Origin: Crocinitomicaceae bacterium
Lineage (GTDB): Bacteria; Bacteroidota; Bacteroidia; Flavobacteriales_D; Crocinitomicaceae
Direction of reading: 5' to 3'
Length of the DNA stretch: 57,394 nucleotides
Assembly (NCBI GenBank): GCA_014762645.1
Contig: JABURP010000082.1
Coordinates: 1 to 57,394 of the forward strand
Below the pieces are notes generated by a model. That model ran no database searches. It was not told where the DNA came from and saw nothing but the letters and a program-made list of their open reading frames with translations. Position 1 is the stretch's first letter. Each line of letters starts with the position of its first letter. Below are positions 42,719 through 52,523 of the stretch, one piece after another. The position numbers and the translations under genes are program-made.

Positions 42719-45715
42719 TTACAAGGCCATCCGTATAATATTAGATGGTCGATAACCATTCAGATTTAAAGTAAAACGAATGCGATTCCAGTATTTCATT
42801 GCCGGATCATACATATTACTTGATTCCACAAACGGGAAGTAAATACCGAAGATTTCTCCAAAGCGAATACCAATACCGGCATCATAAGCTGTTTGAATAC
42901 TTCCATTTTGGTCCAACAATCCAATGTCGCCATAAAGTACAAGTGGTAAATACGGTAATTGTATAATCAAATTGGTTCCAAAAATCATATCTGTGGATGT
43001 CAAAGAATCTGATACGGATTTAAAACCTCCCTGATTCTCTATTCGTTGATTATCCCATAAACCGTTATATTCATTTCGCCCCATTAAGAAGTGTTGATAC
43101 AGAACATCCTGCGTACCTGACTGACCAGTTAAAGACATTCCATACCGATCACTTCTTGTTCCGTTATAGAATAAATTTTTACCGAAATAGGCACGCAACA
43201 CAACTGACTTCTTCTTTTGCGGCCAATATTGAATTGAATAGTTAAGTGTTAAAGAAGCGTTGAGCAAATTTCCTTTGGTAGCCGTCAGACCAGAAAGAGC
43301 GTCATAGTTATAATAATCCATCCGGACATTTGTGCCAAATTGCTGTATTCTCTTCTTCCAATTAAAGGTGTACTCTGCAAATCCTCCGTATGTATCATTT
43401 CGGTATAAACCACCCAACTCTTTGATATAAGCTCCCTGTAATACCAAGTATTGCTTATAATACTTCTTTGATTTAGGTTTTCCAATATCGAATTTCAGAT
43501 AGGGTTGTACTGCGTAATAAGTCCCCCTAGGTCCTTTTGCAGTATCAACCGGTGTATTTTCCAGTCCATTACCAAAGGTTTTATTCATAACACCTAAGGT
43601 TATATTCTTAAAACCTCGTGGCGGCCCCCAGCTATAATTAAAGTCAGCAAATCCAGCCACATTTAAACGCCCAACGGAGAACATAGGTGCCAGGATATAC
43701 TCAAACTTGTTTTTCGGTAGGGTTTGATTGTGGAACATAAATCCAAACATAATTTTGTCGTATTCATTGTACCCGGCAATTGGGGTATACCACATGTTCC
43801 ACTTCTCCGGTTCATTATCCCCGAGCAAGAATTCAATTTCAGGTTTTTCAACTCTTTTAAAGAGTCCCTTATCTTTCCAACGATTATTATTGCGGTTAAT
43901 ATCCGGCATATTCTTCGCATTATCAATCACGAATTCATCAAGGGTTGTACCATCAAAATGCACTTTGTTTGAACCACCCGGCTCAACCCATTTGCTCTCG
44001 CTCAGTTTTCCAAATCGAAAAGCATCCACGCGTACCGGACACTCAATTTGACCCACATTAGCTACTTCAACTGTAAATCCCTTTTCATCCTTTTTAACAG
44101 ACTTGATTTTGTAGTCGATCTTTTTTGTTGTTTTAATTATATCCTCAAAAAACCAACTGAGATCCTTCCCCGTTGACTTCTCGATACACCTTCTGATATC
44201 TTCAGGTTGCGGATGCTTAAACTCCCATTGAGAATAATAATACTGCATGGCCTTATCAAACTCTTCATCTCCCAGGTAATCCCTCAAATATGTAAACACT
44301 AATCCCGTTTTTGAATAAACTATTGCACCATAATTAATTTGTGCATACTCATCCGCAGGTAATTCAATGGGTTGATCGATTCCATACCCTGCAGTGAGCA
44401 TATATGTCAGGTCACTCATATCATGATGCGACAAATGTTCAAGATGCACTGTCTCTGCCATTCCGGCCATCATATCCGATAATTGCTGATTCTTAGGGTA
44501 CTTGGTCATGATGTACCGCATCTCATTAAGGGTATTCAGGCCTTCATCCATCCAGGGGTGTTCTCTTTCATTTGAGCCAAGTTGCCCATAGAACCAGTTG
44601 TGACCTACTTCGTGAACAATTACTACCTCCAGCTGAACCGGTGAAGACGTACTTCCAATGACCGTAACATTCGGATATTCCATTCCACCTCCAGCTGAAA
44701 TGGTACCATCTACAGCTGTGACATTGTTATAGGGATAATCTCCGTTCCATTTGGAGTAATAATAAGTACCATCTTCAATGTATTCCAGGGCATTTTCCCA
44801 GGTTGAGTGATGGTATGGAACAAACATGGCCCAGGAAGTTACTTTTCTCCCTGAATGGGGTAGTTCAACTTCCCCTTTAAGTACTTCAAATCGCTTATCC
44901 GCAAACCAGGCGAAATCATGCACATTGGACTGCGTGTAGCGAATGGTTTTATATGCAGAGTCTGAAGCCGGAAAATCTTCATCCTTCGAAAATGAGTCAT
45001 TCTCAAAATTCTTTTTGGTTTGCTCTACTCTTTCTGCTAAAAATTGTTTTTCACTTTCAGTTTGAAGGTCTCCTGTAGCTCCTACCACATAGTTTTTTGG
45101 TAATGTGATAGATACATCAAAAGATCCATACTCAGAATAGAATTCTCCCTGCGTTAAATAAGGCATTTCATTCCACCCGTTCATATCAAATACAGCCGGT
45201 TTTGGATACCACTGCGTAATTTGATATGATTCTCCTACATGACCAAGCCTTGAAATGCTTCCCGACGGCAGTTTTACCTTGAAGGGTGTAGATACCTTAA
45301 TACTTTCACCAGGTTTTAATACCGAATTTAAATGTAAAATAGCAATGTCAATGTGATCCGGGTGATATTCCCATTTGGCATCTAAACCGTCCACCTTGAA
45401 ATCGAGGGAATCAATCCATCCCAAATCCTCTTCTTCTGCGAATTGCATTACCGTATTGCCTTGATTATACAATTGGTTGGCCAGGGCCGTTTCTGTATTC
45501 TTGTATGCATTTGGCCAAATATGAATGTATATTTTGTCCAATGCTGTTGTTGAATTATTGATGTACTCAAACTCTTCATAAGCAGATAAGGTGTGATCCT
45601 CATCATTAAGCGTTACATCTATTTTATAATTGACTTCTTGCTGAAAATATTCCTTCTCCTGAGCCACCACATGGGAAGAAAGTAAGAGAGATAAAATAAT
45701 GAATTGCGTTCTCAT
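42719..45715 (-). CDS. M1-family metallopeptidase with C-terminal barrel-like domain
   Basis: 998 residues. Signal peptide 'MRTQFIILSLLLSSHVVAQ'. The N-terminal beta domain and catalytic domain are of the aminopeptidase N (M1) type. The zinc site is His368-Glu-Val-Gly-His372 with Glu391 in 'WMDEGLN'. A substrate-binding GAMEN-like loop is present as 'GGMEYPNV'. From about residue 640 the sequence changes to long alternating strands ('FADFNYSWGPPRGFKNITLGV', 'AGIGIRFGEIFGIYFPFVES', 'YWNRIRFTLNLN'), typical of an outer-membrane barrel. That would place the peptidase at the outer membrane. The M1 part is firm; the barrel is my reading of strand patterns. Confidence 0.9.
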   Translation of the reverse strand: MRTQFIILSLLLSSHVVAQEKEYFQQEVNYKIDVTLNDEDHTLSAYEEFEYINNSTTALDKIYIHIWPNAYKNTETALANQLYNQGNTVMQFAEEEDLGWIDSLDFKVDGLDAKWEYHPDHIDIAILHLNSVLKPGESIKVSTPFKVKLPSGSISRLGHVGESYQITQWYPKPAVFDMNGWNEMPYLTQGEFYSEYGSFDVSITLPKNYVVGATGDLQTESEKQFLAERVEQTKKNFENDSFSKDEDFPASDSAYKTIRYTQSNVHDFAWFADKRFEVLKGEVELPHSGRKVTSWAMFVPYHHSTWENALEYIEDGTYYYSKWNGDYPYNNVTAVDGTISAGGGMEYPNVTVIGSTSSPVQLEVVIVHEVGHNWFYGQLGSNEREHPWMDEGLNTLNEMRYIMTKYPKNQQLSDMMAGMAETVHLEHLSHHDMSDLTYMLTAGYGIDQPIELPADEYAQINYGAIVYSKTGLVFTYLRDYLGDEEFDKAMQYYYSQWEFKHPQPEDIRRCIEKSTGKDLSWFFEDIIKTTKKIDYKIKSVKKDEKGFTVEVANVGQIECPVRVDAFRFGKLSESKWVEPGGSNKVHFDGTTLDEFVIDNAKNMPDINRNNNRWKDKGLFKRVEKPEIEFLLGDNEPEKWNMWYTPIAGYNEYDKIMFGFMFHNQTLPKNKFEYILAPMFSVGRLNVAGFADFNYSWGPPRGFKNITLGVMNKTFGNGLENTPVDTAKGPRGTYYAVQPYLKFDIGKPKSKKYYKQYLVLQGAYIKELGGLYRNDTYGGFAEYTFNWKKRIQQFGTNVRMDYYNYDALSGLTATKGNLLNASLTLNYSIQYWPQKKKSVVLRAYFGKNLFYNGTRSDRYGMSLTGQSGTQDVLYQHFLMGRNEYNGLWDNQRIENQGGFKSVSDSLTSTDMIFGTNLIIQLPYLPLVLYGDIGLLDQNGSIQTAYDAGIGIRFGEIFGIYFPFVESSNMYDPAMKYWNRIRFTLNLNGYRPSNIIRMAL

Positions 45716-45822
45716 TCGTTGCTATTTTGTATACCCTTAAAGTGTCTTTAAAATTAAAGATGAAAGATAGTTATATTTACATAACGAATAGAAGGTACTA
45801 CACCAAAGGTACGTTTTGAATT

Positions 45823-47922
45823 ATGACCGTAAAAATTCAATTGTTAAGTTTTACCTTCCTTCTACTGCACTTATCCTGTGCCAACAACCAAAAAAATAAT
45901 TCTGTGAACGATACAACACATAAATATACCAACGCCCTCATTGACGAAAGTAGTCCTTACCTTCTGCAACATGCACACAATCCAGTTAACTGGATGCCGT
46001 GGGGGGAGGAATCACTACAAAAAGCCCGTGATGAGGATAAGCTGGTACTGGTATCTATTGGCTATTCCTCCTGCCACTGGTGTCATGTTATGGAGCACGA
46101 AAGTTTTGAAGATGAGAAAGTAGCTGCGCTTATGAACGAACATTTCGTTTGTATAAAGGTAGATCGCGAAGAGCGCCCGGATGTGGACCAGGTATATATG
46201 AACGCTGTGCAGCTTATGACAGGCAGTGGAGGGTGGCCCTTAAATTGTTTCACCTTGCCGGATGGCCGACCCGTTTATGGGGGAACTTATTTTCCAAAAA
46301 ACAAGTGGGTAGAAGTTCTTCAACAATTGCACAAAGCTTATGCGGACAACAAACCTGCCATGCTGGAATATGCAGAAAAACTCACCAAAGGCATTCATGA
46401 TACGGAATTGATCAAAGTAAAATCTGAAAACAAACAATTTTCTTCGGATCGTTTGGAGGAGATGGTACTACAATGGTCGCAGGGCTTTGACAATTTGAGA
46501 GGTGGACCTAACAGAGAGCCGAAATTTCCTTTGCCTAATAACTATGATTTTTTAATGCATTACGCACACTCATATCAAGATACAGCTGTGATGCAGCACG
46601 TGGACCTGACATTGGAAAAAATGGCAATGGGTGGAATTTATGACCAAATAGGTGGTGGTTTTGCCCGTTATTCGACTGACACCCAGTGGAAGGTGCCTCA
46701 TTTTGAAAAGATGCTTTACGACAATGCTCAACTCGTGAGTTTATATGCCCATGCTTATCAACGTAAAAAAGATCCACTTTACAAACAGGTGGTGTATCAA
46801 ACATTGGAATGGGTAAGTAGGGAAATGACAACAAAAGAAGGATCATTCTATTCAGCTCTGGATGCTGACTCTGAAGGTGAAGAGGGAAAATTTTATGTGT
46901 GGAACAAAAATGAACTCAAAGAAGTTCTTGGAGACGATTTTGAGTTGGTCAAAGCCTATTATAATATTCAACCATCCGCATTATGGGAAGGGAATTACAT
47001 CCTTCACCGCAAAGAGAAAGATGCTGCCATTGCTGATGATTTTGAAATGGATGTTTCGGAGCTGCGTAATAAGATGAAAGACCTCAACAAACTTCTCCTC
47101 TTAAAACGTGCAACCCGTGAACGACCCGGGTTAGATGATAAATCACTGACTTCCTGGAATTGTATGATGACCACAGCTTATCTGGATGCTTACCAGGTTT
47201 TTGGTGAAAAAGAGTTTCTGGAAGCTGCCTTGAAAAATGTCAAGTGGTTTGAGAAGTTTGCATTCAATGAAGACGGAAAGTTATATCACACCTATAAGAA
47301 TGGCGAAAGTAAGATAAATGGTTTTTTAGATGATTACGCCTTTGCCATAGAAATGTACGTAACGCTTTACGAAGTAACCTTTGAAGAAGAATTTCTTCAA
47401 AAAGCCGAATTTTTAACCCACTATGCGATAGAACATTTTCAGGATGAACAAAGCGGTATGTTTTATTTTACTTCGGATGAGGGTGAGCAATTAGTGACCC
47501 GTAAAATGGAGATCTCAGATAATGTAATTCCTTCCAGTAATTCGGTTATGGCCAGAAATTTATGGAAGATTGGCACCTACTATGACGATCAAAGTTTGAA
47601 AGATCAGGCCATTCAAATGCTGGCCAATGTTTATCCGGACATTCACACCTACGGTTCAGCTTACTCCAATTGGGGTATGTTGGTGTTGAATATGGTTGAA
47701 CCCTATTATGAAATTGCAATTACCGGCCCCGGTTGGAAGGAAAAAGTTGAAAAATTGAATCAGCATTACATCCCCAACAAGCTGTTAATGGGCGGAACCA
47801 AAGGCAACCTCCCCTTGTTGCAAGGTAAATTTTCTAAAGAGACCACCATTTATGTCTGTGTCAATAAAACCTGCAAACTGCCTGTGGATAATGTGAGTGA
47901 TGCAGTGAATCAGGTAAAGTAA
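45823..47922 (+). CDS. DUF255 thioredoxin-domain protein (YyaL/SSP411 family)
   Basis: 699 residues. The N-terminal segment '[13 protein letters not shown]' looks like a lipoprotein signal (Cys20), unusual for a family that is often cytosolic. The thioredoxin-like DUF255 domain (about 38-200) has 'NPVNWMPWG', the CxxC motif Cys84-His-Trp-Cys87 in '[14 protein letters not shown]' and '[10 protein letters not shown]'. The rest is an alpha/alpha barrel of the six-hairpin type ('[13 protein letters not shown]', '[16 protein letters not shown]', '[15 protein letters not shown]'). Function of the family is unclear. It is divergent from the M1 peptidase gene. Confidence 0.92.
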   Translation: MTVKIQLLSFTFLLLHLSCANNQKNNSVNDTTHKYTNALIDESSPYLLQHAHNPVNWMPWGEESLQKARDEDKLVLVSIGYSSCHWCHVMEHESFEDEKVAALMNEHFVCIKVDREERPDVDQVYMNAVQLMTGSGGWPLNCFTLPDGRPVYGGTYFPKNKWVEVLQQLHKAYADNKPAMLEYAEKLTKGIHDTELIKVKSENKQFSSDRLEEMVLQWSQGFDNLRGGPNREPKFPLPNNYDFLMHYAHSYQDTAVMQHVDLTLEKMAMGGIYDQIGGGFARYSTDTQWKVPHFEKMLYDNAQLVSLYAHAYQRKKDPLYKQVVYQTLEWVSREMTTKEGSFYSALDADSEGEEGKFYVWNKNELKEVLGDDFELVKAYYNIQPSALWEGNYILHRKEKDAAIADDFEMDVSELRNKMKDLNKLLLLKRATRERPGLDDKSLTSWNCMMTTAYLDAYQVFGEKEFLEAALKNVKWFEKFAFNEDGKLYHTYKNGESKINGFLDDYAFAIEMYVTLYEVTFEEEFLQKAEFLTHYAIEHFQDEQSGMFYFTSDEGEQLVTRKMEISDNVIPSSNSVMARNLWKIGTYYDDQSLKDQAIQMLANVYPDIHTYGSAYSNWGMLVLNMVEPYYEIAITGPGWKEKVEKLNQHYIPNKLLMGGTKGNLPLLQGKFSKETTIYVCVNKTCKLPVDNVSDAVNQVK

Positions 47923-47962
47923 TTCCCTCCACAATCCGTAAAAAACACTATTTTTGAAGCGT

Positions 47963-48616
47963 ATGCAAAATAAAGAATCACTAACGTACAACACTGAACG
48001 GCCTAAAATGCAGATTCCAGAATACGGAAGAAACGTTCAAAAGCTTGTTGATTATGCCGTTTCACTAACGGATAGAGGTGAAAGACAAAAAGTAGTCAAT
48101 GCGATTATTAAAGTAATGGGCGAATTGAATCCGCACCTGAGAGATGTGGAAGAATACAAACCAAAATTGTGGACACACCTTTTCATCATTTCCGACTTTC
48201 AATTGGATGTAGACTCCCCTTATCCGATACCTGAGCGAGAAAAATTGTCCGGTAAACCGGGAAAAGTAGATTACCCTCAGAGTAAGATTAAAATCGGACA
48301 CTACGGTAAAACGGTAGAAAAGATGATTGACAAGGCCTGTGAAATGGAAAAAGGAGAAGAACGAGAGGCCCTGGAAAAATATATCGCTTCTTTAATGAAG
48401 CGTTTTTACCTTACTTTCAATGATACTTCTGTTGAAGATGAAGTAATTTTGGATCACCTTTCAAAATTATCAGATGGACAAATTCAACTGTCCGACACTT
48501 CTTTTCTTCCTAATACAAATGAAATTTTACGCTCAACCGGTGGGACTAGCAATAAGAGCAAAAGCAAGAGTAGAAGCAAAGGAAAAAACAGAAACAAAAA
48601 CCGAAAAAGACACTAA
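47963..48616 (+). CDS. DUF4290 protein
   Basis: 217 residues from the ATG at 47963. It is a Bacteroidota family of unknown function, here with 'PEYGRNVQKLVDYAV', 'LNPHLRDVEEYKPKLWTHLFIISDF' and 'YGKTVEKMIDKACEM'. The last 22 residues are a Lys/Arg/Ser/Asn tail (SKSKSRSKGKNRNKNRKRH) that could bind RNA or nucleic acid. murA starts six bases after its stop. Confidence 0.85.
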   Translation: MQNKESLTYNTERPKMQIPEYGRNVQKLVDYAVSLTDRGERQKVVNAIIKVMGELNPHLRDVEEYKPKLWTHLFIISDFQLDVDSPYPIPEREKLSGKPGKVDYPQSKIKIGHYGKTVEKMIDKACEMEKGEEREALEKYIASLMKRFYLTFNDTSVEDEVILDHLSKLSDGQIQLSDTSFLPNTNEILRSTGGTSNKSKSKSRSKGKNRNKNRKRH

Positions 48617-48622
48617 GCACGC

Positions 48623-49930
48623 ATGGGAGCTTTCGAGATTCACGGAGGAAAATCACTCAAAGGAGAACTCGTTCCTCAGGGCGCAAAAAACGAAGCACTT
48701 CAGGTTCTTTGTGCCGTATTACTAACTCCAGATAAAGTTACTATTTCCAATATCCCCGACATTGTTGATGTTAACAAACTCATCAACTTGTTGCAGGCTA
48801 TGGGAGTAAAAGTGGAGAAGGTAGAAAAAGGAACTTATCAGTTTCAGGCCAAGAATGTGGACCTGAAGTATATGCAAACCGAGGAATTTAAAGAGCGTGC
48901 TTCGTCTCTCAGAGGCTCCATCATGATCATTGGTCCGCTATTATCTCGTTTTGGAAAGGCTTATATGCCCAAACCCGGCGGTGATAAGATCGGAAGAAGA
49001 AGACTGGACACCCATTTTGAAGGTTTTACTATGCTGGGTGCAAAGTTTGATTTTGATACAAAGAGTTACTTCTATTCCGTTGAGGCTAAAAAACTATCCG
49101 GAACCTACATCCACCTTGATGATGCCTCAGTAACTGGAACAGCCAACGTAGTAATGACCGCCGTAATGGCCAAAGGTGAAACCGTCATCTACAATGCCGC
49201 ATGTGAACCTTACCTGCAACAACTTTGTAAGATGCTCAATAACATGGGAGCCAAAATATCAGGTATTGGTTCAAATATGTTAAAGATCAAAGGCGTTAAA
49301 GAACTAAAGGGATGCTTTCACCGAATCTTGCCTGACATGATTGAAATTGGTAGTTTTATTGGCCTGGCAGCAATGACCAAGTCTGAAATTACCATTAAGG
49401 ATGTAAGTTATCCGGATTTGGGGATTATCCCAAACGTCTTTAGAAAGTTGGGAATTACGATTGAATTAAAAGGAGATGACCTTTACATCCCCAAACAGAA
49501 ATCATACAAAATTGAGAACTTCATTGACGGATCCATCCTAACGGTTGCAGATGCTCCATGGCCAGGTTTTACACCAGATCTTATCAGTATTGTACTGGTT
49601 ACTGCCATCCAGGCTAACGGATCTGTATTGATTCATCAAAAAATGTTTGAATCCCGATTATTCTTTGTGGATAAACTTATTGATATGGGAGCACAAATCA
49701 TTCTTTGCGATCCGCACCGTGCCGCAGTGATTGGCATGAACCACGAACATCAATTGAGAGGAACTACCATGACCTCACCTGATATACGTGCCGGAGTTTC
49801 CTTATTAATCGCCGCACTTTCTGCAGAAGGAAAATCAACCATACATAATATTGAACAGATCGACAGAGGGTATCAGTTCATTGATGTGCGTTTGAATAAT
49901 CTTGGAGCGGATATTAGAAGGATAGGGTAA
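48623..49930 (+). CDS. murA: UDP-N-acetylglucosamine 1-carboxyvinyltransferase
   Basis: 435 residues. It catalyses the first step of peptidoglycan synthesis, adding enolpyruvate to UDP-GlcNAc. 'GGKSLKGELVPQGAKNEALQ' contains the catalytic Lys/Asn region. The active-site loop 'PGGDKIGRRRLDTH' has Asp121 where most bacteria have a Cys; Cys is the residue alkylated by fosfomycin, and Asp versions are known to be resistant. 'DDASVTGTANV', 'PDMIEIGSFIG' and 'DIRAGVSLLIAAL' are also family motifs. Coupled to DUF4290. Confidence 0.97.
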   Translation: MGAFEIHGGKSLKGELVPQGAKNEALQVLCAVLLTPDKVTISNIPDIVDVNKLINLLQAMGVKVEKVEKGTYQFQAKNVDLKYMQTEEFKERASSLRGSIMIIGPLLSRFGKAYMPKPGGDKIGRRRLDTHFEGFTMLGAKFDFDTKSYFYSVEAKKLSGTYIHLDDASVTGTANVVMTAVMAKGETVIYNAACEPYLQQLCKMLNNMGAKISGIGSNMLKIKGVKELKGCFHRILPDMIEIGSFIGLAAMTKSEITIKDVSYPDLGIIPNVFRKLGITIELKGDDLYIPKQKSYKIENFIDGSILTVADAPWPGFTPDLISIVLVTAIQANGSVLIHQKMFESRLFFVDKLIDMGAQIILCDPHRAAVIGMNHEHQLRGTTMTSPDIRAGVSLLIAALSAEGKSTIHNIEQIDRGYQFIDVRLNNLGADIRRIG

Positions 49931-49935
49931 CGTAG

Positions 49936-50289
49936 TTAACGCAACACCGCAACCGTTCCTTTACTTTGGTATTTGTTCCCGTCAAGTGAATATTTGATCG
50001 CATAAGTATACGTTCCGTCCGGAACAGCATCTCCCGTTCTTCCATTACCATCCCAGGTGAAGGTATAGCTACGTGATTCAAAGACCAAATGCCCCCAACG
50101 ATCGTAAACCGTTATGTGAAAAAGTTCAGGTGGACAGACAAATGGAATGGACCAAAGTTCATTTTTTTCATCTCCGTTTGGACTAAATGCGCTTGGAACT
50201 TTTAGTGTTCCATTGCAGTCATCTGTGGTTTCTTGAGCATAGCCAAAACCACAACAGAAAATCAACACTAGGGTGAATATATTTTTCAT
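49936..50289 (-). CDS. T9SS type B sorting domain with almost no cargo
   Basis: 117 residues from the ATG at 50289, giving signal peptide 'MKNIFTLVLIFCCGFGYAQ'. Only about ten residues separate it from 'PSAFSPNGDEKNELW', the start of a gliding-motility-associated (type B) C-terminal domain. That domain runs to the end: 'FHITVYDRWGHLVFES', 'WDGNGRTGDAVPDGTYTYAI', 'GTVAVLR'. So it is a sorting signal without an attached passenger. It may be a relic of a larger gene or a real minimal surface protein. It converges with murA six bases away. Confidence 0.88.
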   Translation of the reverse strand: MKNIFTLVLIFCCGFGYAQETTDDCNGTLKVPSAFSPNGDEKNELWSIPFVCPPELFHITVYDRWGHLVFESRSYTFTWDGNGRTGDAVPDGTYTYAIKYSLDGNKYQSKGTVAVLR

Positions 50290-50350
50290 GGTAGTAAGCG
50301 AGTTAACTGGTCTTAAATTACGGATAATTCCCAAATATTCCTAACCCTGA

Positions 50351-51193
50351 TTAGTGTGTTTGGCGGAATTGCTCAAGGATTCTTTTAACTTGTCCCCAAT
50401 AGCTGCGGCCAAATAAATTTACATGGACCAAGAGTGGATAGAGTTGATTCACCGGAAGCCTGTTTTTCCAACCTTTTTCTAGCGGTAAAATCTCATTATA
50501 AGCGTCAAACAACCGGCTATCAAATCCCCCAAAAAGGTGCATCATGCCGATATCCATTTCCCGGTGCCCGTAATAGACGGCAGGATCTATCAATACAGCT
50601 TCTTCGTTTTCAGAGCAGATATAATTACCTCCCCACAGATCTCCATGTATAAGTGTTGGTTTTTCTTGCGGGTAAATCTCTTCAATTTTGGAATAAAAAT
50701 CTTCGAGTACCCGTGCTTCCACATAATTTACCTCACCACTGTTCACCGCCATTTCAATCATTGGTTGCAAACGCTCTTCGATTAAAAAATCACTCCAGGA
50801 ATCTTTGTGATTGTTAGATTGCCGCAACGATCCGATATAATTTGAACTTTCAAAACCAAACAGATCATTCTTAATACTGTGTAAATGTGCCAGACTTTCA
50901 CCAAAAGACCTCCAAAAAGCGTTTGTTTTTAGCCCCCCTTCGACATGTTCTATTTCCAAAAACTGCATATCCTGGAATACTCCATAATCTCGGACTGCCG
51001 GTGTTCTAATGCCATTTGAAAGCGCCTTAAGCCCTTCAGCTTCTTTTTCAAACATCAACGGAAAGTCATCTTTTGAATTTATCTTGTAAACCGAATCTTT
51101 AACCCGATAGACCTGATTGATATCTCCTCCTGAAAGTTGTTGGAAATCACTGGATGCTATCCTTCTATGTTCAAAAAAAGATTTGGCATCCAT
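50351..51193 (-). CDS. Fructosamine kinase family protein
   Basis: 280 residues. Family members phosphorylate sugar-amine adducts on proteins or free amines to allow deglycation. The aminoglycoside-kinase-like fold shows 'LSGGDINQVYRV', Glu in 'FEKEAEGLKAL', the catalytic 'LIHGDLWGGN' and the metal-binding 'VLIDPAVYYGHREMDIGM'. It overlaps pth by one base (TAATG), so it is coupled to it. Confidence 0.92.
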   Translation of the reverse strand: MDAKSFFEHRRIASSDFQQLSGGDINQVYRVKDSVYKINSKDDFPLMFEKEAEGLKALSNGIRTPAVRDYGVFQDMQFLEIEHVEGGLKTNAFWRSFGESLAHLHSIKNDLFGFESSNYIGSLRQSNNHKDSWSDFLIEERLQPMIEMAVNSGEVNYVEARVLEDFYSKIEEIYPQEKPTLIHGDLWGGNYICSENEEAVLIDPAVYYGHREMDIGMMHLFGGFDSRLFDAYNEILPLEKGWKNRLPVNQLYPLLVHVNLFGRSYWGQVKRILEQFRQTH

Positions 51194-51756
51194 TATTTAT
51201 TGTTCCAATTATTCATGGTCTGTTGCAAACCAATCGTTACAAACCCCTTTATAAATTCCGCACAAACATCCATGCGTTCTTCAAGTTTTTCTGCTTCTTC
51301 AGGTGACCATTCACCCAGGACGTAATCCACCTGACGGCCTTTAGAAAACTCACTTCCTACACCAAAGCGTAAACGGGCAAATTTTTGTGTGTTGAGTGTG
51401 GCAATTATGTCTTTTAACCCATTGTGTCCGCCATCACTCCCTTTACCTTTCATCCTTAATGTGCCGAATGGCAAAGCAATGTCATCTGTTATTATCAGTA
51501 CATTTTCAAGCGGTATCTTTTCTTTCTGCATCCAGTAATTTACAGCCTTTCCGCTTAGATTCATGTATGTTGATGGTTTCAAAAAGTTTAATACCCGTCC
51601 TTTGAATTTTACTTTTGAAATAAGTCCTTGTTTACCAACTGTCCAGGGATCATCCAGGTCTTTTAAAAAATGGTCCACCACTTTAAACCCGACATTATGC
51701 CGGGTATTTTCGTACTTGTCTCCTGGGTTTCCCAAACCAACAATGAGGTATTTCAT
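51193..51756 (-). CDS. pth: Peptidyl-tRNA hydrolase
   Basis: 187 residues. It recycles tRNA from peptidyl-tRNA released early. Asn10 ('GLGNPG'), the catalytic His21 ('TRHNVGF'), 'MNLSGKAV', the Asp pair in 'DDIALPFG' and 'GSDGGHNGLKDI' are all present. It lies downstream of the L25 gene, separated by a terminator, with its start right after the hairpin. Confidence 0.97.
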   Translation of the reverse strand: MKYLIVGLGNPGDKYENTRHNVGFKVVDHFLKDLDDPWTVGKQGLISKVKFKGRVLNFLKPSTYMNLSGKAVNYWMQKEKIPLENVLIITDDIALPFGTLRMKGKGSDGGHNGLKDIIATLNTQKFARLRFGVGSEFSKGRQVDYVLGEWSPEEAEKLEERMDVCAEFIKGFVTIGLQQTMNNWNNK

Positions 51757-51759
51757 AAC

Positions 51760-51796
51760 AAAAAAGAAAGGTTGCTACGAATGTAACAACCTTTCC
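51760..51796 (-). terminator. Terminator of the prs-L25 transcript
   Basis: A 9-bp stem, GAAAGGTTG (51766-51774) and CAACCTTTC (51787-51795), has a 12-base loop. On the minus strand it is followed by TTTTT (complement of 51761-51765). It lies 20 bases past the L25 stop and just before the pth start. Confidence 0.85.
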
Positions 51797-51815
51797 ACAA
51801 TTATGATTAAGTGAT

Positions 51816-52472
51816 TTAATCTTCGCTTTCTTCAGAAGCTCCTTCGGCTTTCTCTTCTCCGCCTTCTTCTCCTTCAGCTCCCTCTTCTCCTTCTTCTCCT
51901 TCAAGCTCTTCTTCTTCCTCTTCAACAGCTCCTCGAGCCATTTTAATAGAACAAACAACAGCAGAAGGTGCGTTCAAGATTTCAAGACCCTCTTTCATCA
52001 AGTCTCTTACTCTAATAGACTGTCCAATTCGCAGGTTAGTAATATCTACTTCAATTGAATCTGGCAATTCACCAGGGACAGCATATACTTTAAGTTTTCT
52101 GAAAATCTGTGAAAGTTTACCACCATTTAAAACACCAATAGAACGGCCAGTAATTGTTACCGGCACATTTACTTTGACTTTTTTATCATCAAATAACTCG
52201 ATAAAATCTGCATGCTGCATATTATCTGTTACCGGATGGTGCTGTACTTCCTGAATGACAGATTTAACTTTTTTCCCGCCAAGGTCAAGGTTTACAATAT
52301 ACACGTTAGGTGTATATACCAATTTCTCCAATTCCGTGTGTTTAACACTGAAATGAACCTGCTCTTTTCCGCCATATACCACGCAAGGTACCATACCTTC
52401 GTTTCTTAGCGCTTTAGCATCTTTTTTCCCTACGCTCTCTCTTAGAGAACCGCTCAATGATACTTCTTTCAT
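51816..52472 (-). CDS. rplY: 50S ribosomal protein L25/Ctc-type
   Basis: 218 residues. It binds 5S rRNA. The N-terminal L25 domain starts 'MKEVSLSGSLRESVGKKDAKALRNEGMVPCVVYGG', and the C-terminal TL5/CTC domain covers about 95-180 ('HHPVTDNMQHADFIELFDDKKV'). The last 40 residues are nearly all Glu, Gly and Ala, an acidic tail common in Bacteroidota L25. It is 51 bases downstream of prs. Confidence 0.95.
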   Translation of the reverse strand: MKEVSLSGSLRESVGKKDAKALRNEGMVPCVVYGGKEQVHFSVKHTELEKLVYTPNVYIVNLDLGGKKVKSVIQEVQHHPVTDNMQHADFIELFDDKKVKVNVPVTITGRSIGVLNGGKLSQIFRKLKVYAVPGELPDSIEVDITNLRIGQSIRVRDLMKEGLEILNAPSAVVCSIKMARGAVEEEEEELEGEEGEEGAEGEEGGEEKAEGASEESED

Positions 52473-52523
52473 TATTTCAAAATTATGTTCTGCTTAACCC
52501 ATCTATTGGGGGCAGAACGGTTA

